Notes under the pieces: model-generated
Database searches by the model: none
Told to the model about the DNA's origin: nothing
Seen by the model: the letters and a program-made list of their open reading frames with translations, nothing else
Assembly (NCBI GenBank): GCA_037126765.1
Contig: JBBCBC010000030.1
Location: 5,614,478-5,678,477 of the forward strand
Reading direction: 5' to 3'
Length of the DNA stretch: 64,000 nt
Source of the DNA: Stenogyne calaminthoides
Taxonomy: Eukaryota > Streptophyta > Magnoliopsida > Lamiales > Lamiaceae
In this document: one piece after another, positions 50,101 through 61,518 of the stretch
Layout: the number at the start of each line of letters is the position of its first letter
Position numbering within the stretch: the first letter of the stretch is position 1
Made by a program: the position numbers and the translations under genes

Positions 50101-51123
50101 CTTAGATCCACTCCCATCAGAATTCAAATTCAATCCTTCCTTGTTTCCATCCTCAACATTCTGTCTCCTCATCAATTCCTGTACAATTGGTGAAGTCCCA
50201 ATACACATCTCCGATGAAAACTCCTCCATGGTTAACTGGCGCCCAGTTTCCACTTCCTTGATCTTTTTCCAAGTCCCATCCTCCTTCACCTCATTCACCA
50301 CAAACTCCTTTCCATTGTCAAGATTCTTTATCATACACATGGGGTTCACATCATCTGACCCATTACACTCCGAGCCCGATTCCTCAATCTTTGCCACAGG
50401 TAACGTGCTACTAACGCTACCATTACAATCGCAATCCGTTCTAATCTTTACTTTCGGGGGTTTATTGGGGGAAACAGTACTACTTACCGGAATTTGACTG
50501 CCGCTTCTTGATCTCCCAATACAACAACTGTTTTGATCATTGTCTTCATTATCATTATTTACATCCGTTACACTCCCACCCGCTACTGAATCATTTGACT
50601 CAGCTTTGACCTTGCGCGAATTACACTCCCCAACCGATTTCGATCGAAATATCCCAAAAGATCTACCATTACGACCACCACCATCATCACAAACACCAGT
50701 ATCGACACTACAGTCAACGATTTCCGAGGAATTACCATCGCTACGGCAACCCGTCTCCCCAGCGGGGTGTGTGTTTACCTGAGACAGGGACGGAGAGAGA
50801 GAAGAGCGGTGCCGGAGGAGGGAAAGGTCGCGAGTGAGGCCCATCTGGCGGAGGAGGCGGAGGCGCCGCTCCTCCACCGACGACGGCTGAGAGATCCAAA
50901 CGTCGTAGTTTCGCGAGACGCCCTTGGGGAACTTGGGGACCGGGTCATTGCAATCGGAGCTGTAATTCGAATTGGGATCGCAGTCATCTTCGGGGTCGGA
51001 AGTTGAAGGCGAACAGGAGCACGAAGTGTTTGAAGAAGAAAGGAGTCGGTCGAGCGAGTCGTGGAAGCACTCCCCCTCCCCCTCCCCGTCTTCGTCTTCC
51101 TCTCCTTCTCCGGCTCTGCTCAT
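44192..51123 (-). CDS. WD40-repeat protein, plant WDR44-like family (copy 2), 7 exons
   Basis: Exons on minus: 51123-49483, 46713-46623, 46227-46070, 45955-45904, 45824-45742, 45572-45479, 44793-44192. GT-AG throughout; sum 907 codons with stop (906 aa), no frame break. The chosen start ([18 protein letters not shown]) is the one conserved with gene 1; an in-frame ATG five codons upstream (51138) would add MQLQT. Exons 2-6 have exactly the same lengths as in gene 1 (91, 158, 52, 83, 94). Architecture is the same: acidic start, Ser-rich N-terminal 400 residues, conserved [19 protein letters not shown] block, then about six WD repeats (IHVWQV, VRLWDL, VRIWSI and YVWRH type ends), and a Ser-rich tail ending PFRI. 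The WD part and central block are nearly identical to gene 1, while the Ser-rich linkers differ. Likely a cytoplasmic or nuclear interaction scaffold; partner unknown. Confidence 0.92.
47652..48276. mobile_element. Stowaway-like MITE, outer, split by a second MITE
   Basis: Ends CTCCCTCCATTGCGCACTC and GAGTATGGGATGGAGGGAG are inverted, with TA on both sides (47650-47651, 48277-48278). Removal of the inner MITE (47721-48026) and one TA leaves about 317 bp. Non-coding. Confidence 0.8.
47721..48026. mobile_element. Stowaway-like MITE, inner
   Basis: 306 bp with ends CTCCCTCTATCCCGGATTC and ATTTCGGGACGGAGGGAG, each flanked by TA (47719-47720, 48027-48028): the Tc1/mariner target. Lies inside a related MITE. 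Confidence 0.85.
48511..49236. mobile_element. Tourist-like (PIF/Harbinger) MITE with another MITE inside
   Basis: Ends GGCACTCGTTTGGTTTC and GAAACTCAACGAGGCC are imperfect inverted repeats. Comparison with unit 1 of the array shows the empty site (AAAATC-TA-GATG), and the flanks here read TTA (48508-48510) and TGA (49237-49239), consistent with one mutated copy of a TTA duplication. Contains a second element at 48809-49104. Confidence 0.65.
48809..49104. mobile_element. MITE of the GTATGTTTGTTTTGGG family, inner
   Basis: Ends GTATGTTTTGGGTTTTAAG and CCCAAAACAAACATAC are inverted repeats; interior has AAAACCCAAA / TTTGGGTTTT symmetry. About 296 bp. Related ends are at 60484-60823 and 61519-61737. 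Confidence 0.7.
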
Positions 51124-54030
51124 CGTCTGCAACTGCAACCGCCGTCCATCAAAATCCGCCTCACAATGCGTGCAATCGATTCAATTTCCCCCACCAAACG
51201 CTCTCTAGTTTAGATTCTGCTGAAGCAAACACCAGATCGAACAATGTTGGGAAAAGGGGGTTTAAGGAAATCAGATCCGATGAAGAATTGGGGAGAGAGT
51301 GAGTGAGAGAGATGGAAGGACGGAAAACGGTGTCGTGTCGTGGTGTTTGTTTGGTTGTGGGGTTTTTGAAGGGGTGATGGGAAGAAAGTAGAAATTAATA
51401 ATTAATACTATGATTTGGATGTTGATCTAATTTGGCTACTACAATATTATTAAAAAAATATTATATTTAAATTAAAACATAAGGTGGGCAGGGAAGAAGG
51501 GTAGCCTATGTTGTCTCATAATAATTGACTTTAAATTTTATTAGTATTTCTTTGTTTCTTTTGGGTGTGTTGTATGTGGTTAGGTTTTAGGGGGGGGGTG
51601 GGGGTTTTTTTTTTTTTGCATTTGAGTTGTGTAATTATGTGTTGTTTGTATGAATTCATTTTTATTATTAAAATTAAATATTTTTGTTTGATTAGTTTTG
51701 ACGGTTGAAAATAAGTGCAAAAGAAAGACGTTGAAGGGGTATGGATGAAATCCCCATGAGTGACACTTGTGAACTCTTCATGTTGTTCTTTTTTAGGTTA
51801 TTATATGTTTTTATGGAAGAGATTGACTTTGTATCATCTGACAGGTTGCTGATATGATGGAGAGAATGCAAAGGTTTTTCGCTTCCATCTTTCTTTTTTG
51901 TTTGGGTCAACAAAGATTCTAATTGAAGGCAAGACGCGAGACAGTTCAGCATTCGAGTCAAGAAAGATCATTAGAAAGGAAGCTATTTGTGACGAAGGAC
52001 GTGTTTTGAAACACTTAAAACAACTTTCAAAAGCACTTATTTTTAAACGTCCATTACTCTACTCACACTGCACTCCCATGTAAGCATGATAACATCTAAA
52101 TAATGAGAGTAACATTATTGTGCGGACATGATTATCACTTTTGGTAAATTAATTAACAAAACATAAGTTTTCAGTGTGACATTAGCTTACTTTGCAGCTT
52201 GCAAGTCTACTAGGGATCCGATATTGTCATCAAGGTTTGGAAGCGCTTATGGAAATTGAAACTCCATACCCGAATTTTGCACTTCCTATGGCACTACAAT
52301 AAAGATTCATTACATTTTCTTACATGATATTCAAATCATTTAATTGATTTTTTTGGTTCAAAAGTAACTGATTACTCTTTGAAGTAACTCCACTAGATCA
52401 CCTCGAATTATCTTTGAAGTAACTGATTACTGATTTATGAAATGTTTCTCTTTGGCTTGAACATGTATCTTCATCTCTCTGATCATCTCCCCTAAATGAT
52501 GGATTTTACATTTACTTTGATGGCTAAGTCTCTCGCCATCTTTTTCAAGCAAGTTGTCGTAGCTTTATTTTGGATGCAATTAGTAATTTTTGTTTTCGAA
52601 TTCACACGGTGTTTTACGAACATCAATTGTGCATAGATCGTGAAGTTCCTAGCTTTCATTGAGTTTTTCTTTTTTTTAATTCTTGTTTCGATCCTTGGGA
52701 ATGCCCAAACAATTATTCTTCTGCATTAGGCCAGATGAATTGTGCTTTTGTATGTCTTCTCATCCTTCAAGATGTTAAAGAGTTTCTATGAACTACACAT
52801 TGCGCATGTTTTTTTTTATTAGACGTTTTCTTAATGGTGTTACGCATGTTTGACTTTTTACGCAAAAATAAGTAAAAAAAAGTAATATTATTTAATGAAT
52901 TAACTAATAATAACTATATTTAGCAAAATAATTAATATCTTTAAAATACACCTCAAATACATGGTGCAGCTAGGTATATGAATTTAAGTCGAATAATCTT
53001 TTTGAAAAAAGCTATTTCATTTTGTTTCAAGTATTGGATAAAAGGATGACTTAATTTAATGCAGTATTATAGCACTAGATCCTCATATTTCATTAGAGCT
53101 CCATTTGTGCATTGAATTTAACACTTTTTATTGCCTGTGCCTTTTTCCCCTTTAAATGCTTTTACCCCATGAAATTTCTGTTTCTTGCATTTTTTATTGA
53201 CTTTTGCCACTATAAAAGTAAAAGAAAACAAAGTGTAAATTCAAAGATAGTATTTTATTTAATGATAAGTTATCCTCAAATATTGTATTAATGATAAGTG
53301 ATAAAAAAATAGTATAATATTCCTTCTTTGAAAAAGAGAAATTGTATTATTGTGTGCATACCTTATTTGAATTTTTACATGGTATAAAATTTTCGATTGA
53401 TCATAATGTTACGGCGATTAACAAATATTATTTAAAAAAAATGATATTAAAAGAAGAAAAAAGATTGGACGAGGTCAAGAATTAATTAATTTTCCCCACT
53501 ATTGTCTTTTTTTATAAAACTAAAATTAAAATAACTATTAAATACTAATATACATGTCCAAGTAACCATCCAATGTAGTTGACAAAAATTTGTCAATACT
53601 TTAATCTCCAAACAGTCATATCATTGACTTGATTAAAAACACCACATTTCGTGGTCATCCTTTCTCCTAAATTAACTTTATTTTTTTAATTTTAAAAACA
53701 AATTAAAAAGGGGGTAAAAATAATTTGTGGTTTAGAATGGAAGGAACATCTTATCAAATAAATTAATAAAATGGTAATACTTCCCCCAGAGAATCGTGTG
53801 TTTGCCTACCTGTCGATCTCTCATTAGTTTGTGTCAATACTTTGATTTATATGTGAACCTTAAAATTTGGTTTAACTTTATTGAAAATGTGAGATAATGT
53901 TTATTTTTTTAGTTAAGTCTATTTCATCATTCAATATATTATTGTTGATTTGCTACAAGTCAAAATGATTAAATGAAATCGTGGCTTGATCTCACGAAGT
54001 ATACATTATGATTTATGAGATCATTTTTCA
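51124..54030. other. 5' side of WD40 gene 2 and intergenic stretch
   Basis: About 51124-51400 is the leader and proximal promoter of gene 2 (GAGAGAGTGAGTGAGAGAG tract, then GGTTGTGGGGTTTTTGAAGGGG shared with gene 1). Further right no gene is recognised; small open frames at 51692-51961 and 51898-52083 have no motif. A G-rich run and a T run lie at about 51588-51618. The rest is AT-rich. Confidence 0.5.
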
Positions 54031-54800
54031 GTTGTTTCATCCAAACGTTTGAGTGTTAAGAACTGGTATGGACGAGTTTGAATCACAAATAGCCAAAATA
54101 GATTTTATGCTATAAATTTTTTTATCGTCGATTTAGTCTCAATAATTTTGAAAATGTTTAATTTTAATTTCAAATTGATCGAAACAACGTCGTTTTGCCG
54201 TTCAATTTGGGGTTTTTATAGCGGATGTGATTAGGCTGCCATGTGAATTTTTTTAACAACTGAAATTTCAGGCATATAGTTATTTCATCCAAAAGTTTGA
54301 GTGTTAGAACTGGTATCGACGAGTTTGAATCACAAATAGCCTTAAATAAATTTAGTGCTATAAATTTTTTTATCGTCGATTTAATCTCAATAATTTTGAA
54401 AATGTTTAATTTTAATTTCAAATCGATCGAAATAACGTTGTTTTTCCGTTAAATTTGGGGTTTTATAGCGGATGTTGTGATTAGGTTGTCATGTGAATTT
54501 TTTTAACAGCTGAAATTTCAAGCATATAATTATAAAAAAAAAATAGAATTATCGGTAAGAATTAGTCAAATACACTTAAAAATATATGTGACAGTCCAAT
54601 CACAACATCCGGGGAAAGTCCCAAATTGAAACGGCAAAACGACGTTGTTCCGACCGATTTGAGACTAAAATTGGACATTATCAAAGTTATTGGAACTAAA
54701 TCGATAATAAAAAACTAATGAAATTAAATTTATTTGAAGTCAAAGTTATGAACAATTTGTGATTCAAACTCTAGTATTGAAAGTTTAAAATTGTTGTTTT
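54031..54800. repeat. Direct plus inverted repeat cluster, about 250-bp unit
   Basis: Two direct copies, 54031-54279 and 54280-54527, share GTTTGAGTGTTA, GACGAGTTTGAATCACAAATAG and TTTTTTTATCGTCGATTTA. A third, inverted copy of part of the unit lies at about 54590-54790 (CAATCACAACATCC, CGGCAAAACGACGTTGTT, ATCGATAATAAAAAA). Probably a fold-back or long-inverted-repeat transposon whose left arm was duplicated; no coding sequence. Confidence 0.65.
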
Positions 54801-55110
54801 AAAGGTACAATATTTAGACAAGAGTTTTAACCTAAGTTCTTATTTTGATGGCCAGCTTGATAATTAAATTGAAAACGTTCATGGACCAAAAATAAATTAA
54901 AATAAGGACAATTGTTCACTAATTATGTTGATTGTTGCATGTTTTCAGATAGAATGTTGAGTGTTTCGTCAATTTACCATGAATCTAAATACTTAGAGCT
55001 CGATCGGTTATTTGTGCAATTTCATTTTTAATTAGGATATAATTTCTCTATTTCCTTAAGTAAGTGCTTTAATACTACATTGATTTTAGAATAATAACAC
55101 TCTAATGAAC

Positions 55111-55121
55111 CAATTGTACAT
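55111..55121. repeat. Target-site duplication of LINE B, left
   Basis: CAATTGTACAT; identical to 56601-56611 behind the poly(A) tail. Confidence 0.8.
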
Positions 55122-56600
55122 TGCAATTGGAAGTTTGGAAACCATTGGTGGACAGACTCCGTAGAAAGCTCTCAGGTTAGGAAAGACGATACTTATCTTT
55201 TGGTGGTCGACTCATGCTTTTAAACTTGGTTCTATCAGCTCTGTCATATATTATCTATAATTTTGTTAAAGCCTCTGAGTGTGTCATCAAAGCCATTATC
55301 AAAATTCATCGGGATTTCTTAGGGGGGGGGGGGTCGAGTCGTAATATTGTCGGGGTGAGATGGGTGCTTGTGAGTCGTAGTAAGTCAAGGGGTGGGTTAG
55401 GAGTGAGGGAAGTGAAAGTCTTTTAATAGTGCTATGTTGTGTACGTGGTTGTGGAGGTGGGTTTCTGAGGAGAAGTCGGTATGGGTCAGAGTTATCGAGT
55501 CTAGGTATGAGTCCTTTAGATGGGTGTCATAGGGGAATGTGGTGAGGAAAAAGGGGTCTCTGTGGTGGAGAGATATTTATGAGTTATGATGGAGTCATCT
55601 GGGGCATCTTTTTAGGAAAGAATTAGTGTTTTCTCTGGGGGATGGTCGTAGGACTAGATTTTGGGTGGACCCTTGGGTGGAGGGGTGTGGTCGGTTGGCG
55701 GGTAGGTTCCCAGCGTTATTTGAGTTGTCTTTACAAAAGGAAGAGGTGGTGGGTTGTGTCTGGAATGTTGAGAAAGAGTCGTGGGTATTAAGGTGGGCTA
55801 GAGAATTTAATACTTATGAATTCCTTGAGTTTGTGGATTTGTGGCAATTGATCTACAGGTACAAAGTCAAGCTCAATGTGACGGACTCCTTGGTGTGGAA
55901 GGGATCGAAGCTCGGGACCTTCTCTACGAAGCCTATATACGAGGTCATTGTGGAAGACTTAGTCGGTGGAGAGGAGATCCAATTCCCGTGGCAAAAGTTA
56001 TGGTGGAAAGCAATACCGTAAAAAATTTCAGCCTTTGCTTGGAGGCAATCCGTGGTCGCATACCTACAAAAGACAATCTTATCATTCGTGATATTGATGT
56101 GGACGAGGGGGATAAAGTGTGTTCTATATGTCTCAATCCTCTTGAGTCCTCAGATCATGTGCTTTTTTCATGTCCAGTTGCTCTACTCATCTGGCAAGCT
56201 ATATCTTATTAGCTTACTAAACCGATCTCGTTCTCTTCTTCTGCTAAGGATCATTTTGGCTATTTTGTTGGGTCCGAAAGAGGTAAGATCAGACGTAAGA
56301 TTGTTGGGCTGATTTGGCAAGTGACTTTATGAAAAATTTGGAAGGTACACAATGGTCTCATCTTCAAGGATAAGCGTGTATACTCTCGATGAGTTGATTG
56401 ATGGCATTAAGTTCTGTTTGTGGAAGTGGATTAGATCACACTATCCGCTCTCTTTTATTGTTCCTTTTCATGCATGGGTTTCCCAACCTTTTGAGTGCTT
56501 ACCATGTAAATTGTAATCTGTGTGGACCTGGGATTCGAGTACCCCTTGTACTCGCTTTATATCTTTTCATCTCTATCTTTCAAAAAAAAAAAAAAATTTG
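55122..56600 (+). mobile_element. LINE B (L1-type), 5'-truncated, with poly(A) and 11-bp target duplication
   Basis: A C-terminal ORF2 fragment (next entry) is followed by a 3' UTR and a poly(A) run at 56582-56596, then TTTG. CAATTGTACAT directly repeats on both sides (55111-55121, 56601-56611). Truncation at the 5' end, a poly(A) tail and a target duplication of this size are the marks of target-primed reverse transcription. Confidence 0.85.
55140..56330 (+). pseudogene. LINE B ORF2, C-terminal part of reverse transcriptase to zf-RVT
   Basis: Recognisable in order: thumb region with LSFGGRLMLLNLVLS (about 55190-55240) and AIIKIHRDFLGGG then SRGGLGVREVKVF (55300-55425), DGRRTRFWVDPWVEG (about 55640-55690), WVLRWAREFNTYEF, LVWKGSKLGTFSTKPIYE (about 55890-55945), WQKLWWKAIP (about 55990-56020), and, after a frameshift there, the zf-RVT finger CSICLNPLESSDHVLFSC (56119-56175). 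The catalytic RT core is missing because of the 5' truncation. Stops occur at about 55170, 55425, 55530, 55590 and 56020. Better preserved than the LINE at 13.7-15.4 kb. Confidence 0.85.
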
Positions 56601-56611
56601 CAATTGTACAT
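56601..56611. repeat. Target-site duplication of LINE B, right
   Basis: CAATTGTACAT following the poly(A) tail; partner at 55111-55121. Confidence 0.8.
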
Positions 56612-56734
56612 AATTAATTCTTTTAAATTAGTTCATATTGAACTTTGTTCAAACTTAAAGTGGACCCTCACCAGTGGACGTTAAAAAAAATAATACATTC
56701 AAATGAAAACAATTACTACTACTTTTCAGTTGAA

Positions 56735-57460
56735 ACAACTTCACAAATAGTTTTATAACTTTGCGCGTGTTCACAAATGATCTTGTAAGTTTTTACTTTA
56801 TCAACTTGGTCATTTTGGTCAATTTTAATCATTTTCGAGGGAAAATTGGAAATTTGATTGGATTTTTTTTTTAATCGGGCAAAAAATTTATTTCACTAGT
56901 TCTAGATCATAAGATGTAGTCAAGAACAAATATTTACAAGAGAAGATTATACCAATTTAGACAAAAATAAAAGAAAGAGGATTTTCCATCCACATGTTTG
57001 CCGAAACATTACAATGAGTAACGTTCTTCACCAAAGCCCAACTCCAAAGACATTTTATTGAAAAATTAATGTAACTTTTAATTTTGGTCACGTCGACGGT
57101 TGTCACCACTCTCATTTGCACCGTCTCTCATCAAGGAAGAAAAACCCTCAATCAATTTCATGTTTTGTTTACACCTACCCCGTGAATCGAGATTTAAAAA
57201 TCACGAATTTCATATTGAGGCGAGGATCGAGACCTATATTATTCTCTTCTTCTCATTGAACCTGTTATTTTGATATCTTTTTCGTGTCATTTTGTATATG
57301 TTTTACAAGTCTACAACATATTTTCAGTCGTTTCCAACCAAATTCAAAATTTTCTGATGAAAAATACTAAAATTAATATCAAAAGGACCAAAATTGATAA
57401 AATAAAAATTTACAAAACTATTTATGGACAATGAACAAAATTACAGGATCATTTGTGATT
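56735..57460. mobile_element. Non-coding element with about 70-bp imperfect inverted ends
   Basis: Left arm around 56740-56825 (CACAAATGATCTTGTAAGTTT, TTATCAACTTGGTC) and right arm around 57385-57455 (GGACCAAAATTGATAAAATAA, ACAGGATCATTTGTGATT) are inverted matches. Interior has no recognisable gene. Superfamily not assigned. Confidence 0.5.
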
Positions 57461-57607
57461 ATTTATGCAACTAATACTAATAAATTAGTATTTTTAATAA
57501 AACAATCAATACATTTTGAAAAAATACACATAAGTTTGATTGTGCACCTAATGTGTATACATATAATTATATACTGTATAAGGTTTTGCCTTAGATTTTA
57601 TTAAGAG

Positions 57608-57800
57608 TGAGTCTCATGTGCATTCAGGTGCACCGTGAACTCATAGTGCATTTCAGAACCATGCAACTTGTTATATTGAAAGATGCAATTTATACACACT
57701 GAACCGTACAACTATTTTTTCCATATTAATAATTTCATGGTTTAGTATAAACTAATTGTATATTTCAATATTAAAAGTTGTATGGTTCTAAAATACACCT
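57608..57800. mobile_element. Small palindromic MITE, GTGCACC family, copy 2
   Basis: Starts CATGTGCATTCAGGTGCACC, then GTGAACTCATAGTGCATTTCAGAAC, and ends with TGGTTCTAAAATACACC, the inverted counterpart. Related to 13069-13255. Confidence 0.55.
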
Positions 57801-57966
57801 AAAAAAAATTACAGACGTAGCGCCACCGCCATTAAATTGTATTTAGCATAATCCATAATAATAATATAATTACCAGCGTGTGCTCTCTGTCTTTCTTTCT
57901 TAATTTTTTTTCTCGATTTTGATAAATGAAAGAAATCAATCCCCCATTTATTTATTAAAAAAAAAG

Positions 57967-58085
57967 AGTGGGATTAATGATAATGTAGAACATGTTAATT
58001 ATATCTTTAGTTACAGACAGAGCACATGTCTTGATTCCTAACAGCCTGTTTGCTCTCAAGTAATTCCCTTAATCATTTCTAATTA
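57967..58085. repeat. Duplicated block, copy near WD40 gene 2
   Basis: Matches 19561-19678 in order (TTAATGATAATGT, TTACAGACAGA, GATTCCTAACAGCCTGTT). Distance to the WD40 start is about 6.85 kb here and about 7.1 kb at gene 1, before subtracting later insertions. Confidence 0.6.
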
Positions 58086-59239
58086 CATATAAAAATCATA
58101 ATAGAAAAACAAACAATTCAAGTTGTACTCTTTTGGTTTTTTAGTTGACAAATACAAAAGGATGATTTTGCACACCTTTCCGAATCACTTTTTAATTTTT
58201 TTTTTATGAAATTTAATTTCGTAAATGATGTAGTAATAAATAAATATCAAAATCAAAATGTTTACAAGAACAATTGAAGTTGAGCCAAAATTCACCAAAA
58301 ATAAAATATAATCAAACTGATTATTTATTTTTGTGATACTAATTACATGTCAAGGAAGGAAGATTTAAGTATACATTTTATCTTGTTTATGCAAAATAAA
58401 ATTATTTTACTCCTGATTTTACAAGTTTATTCACTAAATTATTCTATATTTATTACTATTTGCAAGTCCGGATCAATTTAAGACCTTATTTCACTCAACG
58501 GGTACGTGGGGTTTCTTGTAATCTGGTTTACGTGAACTCTCTTCTTTAAAGTGTCATTTTTTAAAATATGAAATATCATCTTTTAGCATATAAAATATCA
58601 CCATTTAAAAAGTATTCGATGTTATGAGTTGTTCATCTCAAAATCACTCAATAATGACAGTGTGACACTTCGTATGCTGAATAACAACACTTCATATCTT
58701 AAACAATAATAGTTCACCATAAAATTTCCATATATCAAGGTCATAGAAAGTTTTGTCTCGCTATATTATTCTAAATTTATTTTGGTTCATCAAAACTCAT
58801 TATGCTTCTATCTATTATGGTTCACATGCATGTTTCTTCTGTATGAATGTAACTGAAATTACAAGTTTTTAAATTTATAAAAACAAAATAATATGAATGT
58901 TTAGTGAACTAACTGAAGAATTTGTTTCTGCTTCTTCTTTACTATTTTTTGTTTTAATGGGCTTATATCGTTCAAGAGTTGGTACTTTATTATTATTTTT
59001 TTTTATTAAAGAAAAAATTTACAAAATAAAAATATATTGGTACCTGCCATTTTATTGGGTTAAAATAAACATTATCATATGAAGTTAAACTTCATGTCCC
59101 AATAAACCTATTAAGCCACCCCAACTCTTTTTCTTTTTATTTTGGGTAATCATTAGCCTATCAGTCACTCCTTTTCTTTTGGTAATTATTTCATTTGTTT
59201 GCTTTTTCTTTTTAAAAGACAAATTGAAAAAAGTAAGAC

Positions 59240-60070
59240 TAAATTATTTTGTCACTTAATGCACTTTAAGAATTAGACTTTCAACTTTTGTAGAGTTGGC
59301 ATCGAACTATCAATGCGAAAAAAAAAAGACTTTGGACAATTTTAAAGACAAAATAGGAAAATATCTATATCACTTTAGATAAGTAGCGATACAAATATAA
59401 AAAATGACCTACTGCATAATAAATCACAATATACTTATGGCTAATGCGTAAAATATTGTTTAATATATTACCATCATGATGCATCATTTGACAACAAATT
59501 TGACATATAAAAGTGATATTGACTATTGATCAACATATAAGACGTGTAGTAATTAACTCATTCGAACTAAGAAACAAGTTAATTAATTACAATTTTGAAA
59601 TACTTAAGAAAAAAATATATTTTATCTATTGAAAAAAAAAACTTACAAGTCAAATTAGCTTTATTTCCCATTCTTAAAGAGAAAGTAACAACAATTGATA
59701 CTTTTGAAGTAAAATGTAACTTTTTCAAAATATTTTAGTAAATTATCATTAGTATTACTGTTCACGTTAAAAATATTTTTTTATATATAAAAATGTTCAC
59801 TCTAGAAATCACTCTCGATAAAAAATAGAGAACCTCGCTTCATAATGTGATATACATCTGATCCTTTTTTTTTTTTTAATAATTTAAAATTTTGATACCT
59901 ATCTCGCTTCTTATGTAAAGTGATATATGAAATGATAAAAGGTGCCCCTATTTTGTCCTTAAAATTGTCCAAAATCCTTTTTTTATAATAATTTAATAGT
60001 TCGGTATTTGCCCTACAAAATATAAAACTTCGATCTTAAAAGTACAATAAGTGACAAAGTTAAATTCTAT
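59240..60070. mobile_element. Long-terminal-inverted-repeat element, about 830 bp, non-coding
   Basis: Arms 59240-59400 and about 59870-60070 are inverted copies: TTTGTCACTTA versus TAAGTGACAAA, TTTGGACAATTTTAAAGAC versus the inverted GTCCTTAAAATTGTCCAAA, and ATATCACTTTAGATAAG versus the inverted CTTATGTAAAGTGATAT. TAAATT lies just outside both ends, a possible part of the target duplication. Arm length suggests a Mutator-like or fold-back MITE. Confidence 0.65.
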
Positions 60071-60483
60071 TTTTACGATTTGTCCTTTTTCAATAAGTGC
60101 ATCCACCTCTATAACTTATCTTATGTTGATCTAATTGTAAAATTTATTATCTTTAGAGGGTAAAATAGTTAATTTAAAGTGTGTATCAATTATTTTAGCA
60201 AAAATACTATTGAGTATATACTTGGTGTGCGTTCTCATATATTTATTAAAAATGTAAATAATCACACTCTATTATAATATAAAATTTGTCTTATACAATT
60301 TTTTTTTAATTTTTTTATACATTTTGATAATTTCATGCTTAAAACGTGATGTTTTTACAAATTTTTATAGTACTTTAGATATAAATATCATAAAACAAAT
60401 AAAAATATCACGTCTCATGAGTTTTTCTCATAGTATTATTATTATCTTTACTACTTTTATTATTATAATAATAATAATACATT

Positions 60484-60823
60484 TTGGGTATGTTTGTTTC
60501 GGGACTCACCCGGATGAACTTAGGACTTTGAAAATCACGTCTCATTATAGTTTGAAATTTAAAATTAGACTTTAAAATCCTCTCCTATAAAGTACACTTA
60601 CACCCTTATTTTTCACAAAATTCAATATAATCACATCACTATTTTTCACACTCTCAATACAATATAATAATACAATATCAATCATTATTAAACATTGATT
60701 TAACATAAAATAAAATCACACCCTATCAAAATCTCAAAATAAACACATATTTTTTAGTATTCATCAAAACTTTCAAATCCATAAGATTTCCGCAACCTAA
60801 ATTCCAAAATAAATATACCCTTT
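60484..60823. mobile_element. MITE of the GGTATGTTTGTTT family
   Basis: Left end GGGTATGTTTGTTTCGGGA, right end TTCCAAAATAAATATACCC, inverted; TTT on both outer sides may be the target duplication. About 340 bp, AT-rich, non-coding. Confidence 0.65.
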
Positions 60824-61518
60824 GTGATTTTGGAATGAGGACTGAGGTGGTTGGGTGCACTTTGTGAAATTTTTTTTTTTTTTTGAGGAAATTGTATCTT
60901 GTGACTTGCTAATCTGAAATTAGAGAACAAATAATGACCTAATGTTGACTCGGTTTTCCCAAAGGAAAAAGGAAAGTGCTACATCAAAGTTTTAACTTGT
61001 TGTTTATTTTTTCTAGCAAAAAAGACAGGAAAATTTCATAATCTTCATTTGATAATACATATTGCATAAACATTATAAAATTGAAAATGAAGGCGTGCAA
61101 CATGAGTATGAGAGTAGTCGGTGGAATTAGAAAGAGCCAATGCACCGCCACCCCACCATTCTTTATTAGATCCACATGATGTATATGTGTATATGGATAA
61201 AATCATAATTTTATTTTCTCCAAAAATCATTGGAATCACACAATTTAAACAAGTTATCAAATATTTTAAAAGTGGATTGAATTTTTGTTTGATTGATCGA
61301 AGAATGTAATATTATTTCATTTATTATATTTCTTTGTATTTGTATTGAAATTTTCTTTCATGATTTTATTTATAAATAATTAGTCAACCCAATAAAAGAT
61401 TTTTTTTTTAATAAATCACATTTTCTTTTTAAGTAATTTAGACGAATCTCAGACAAGAAATTTCGTAAATTACCCTATGCCCATGCTGAACATCTGTATC
61501 ATAATCCCTATACATTTT
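60824..61518. other. Intergenic AT-rich stretch
   Basis: No gene seen. Short overlapping open frames on both strands at 60984-61309 have no recognisable motif. Confidence 0.45.

Larger units (their letters stand above)
57461..59239. other. Intergenic AT-rich stretch
   Basis: No gene. Contains the GTGCACC MITE copy 2 (57608-57800) and the block 57967-58085 duplicated at 19561-19678. Confidence 0.5.
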
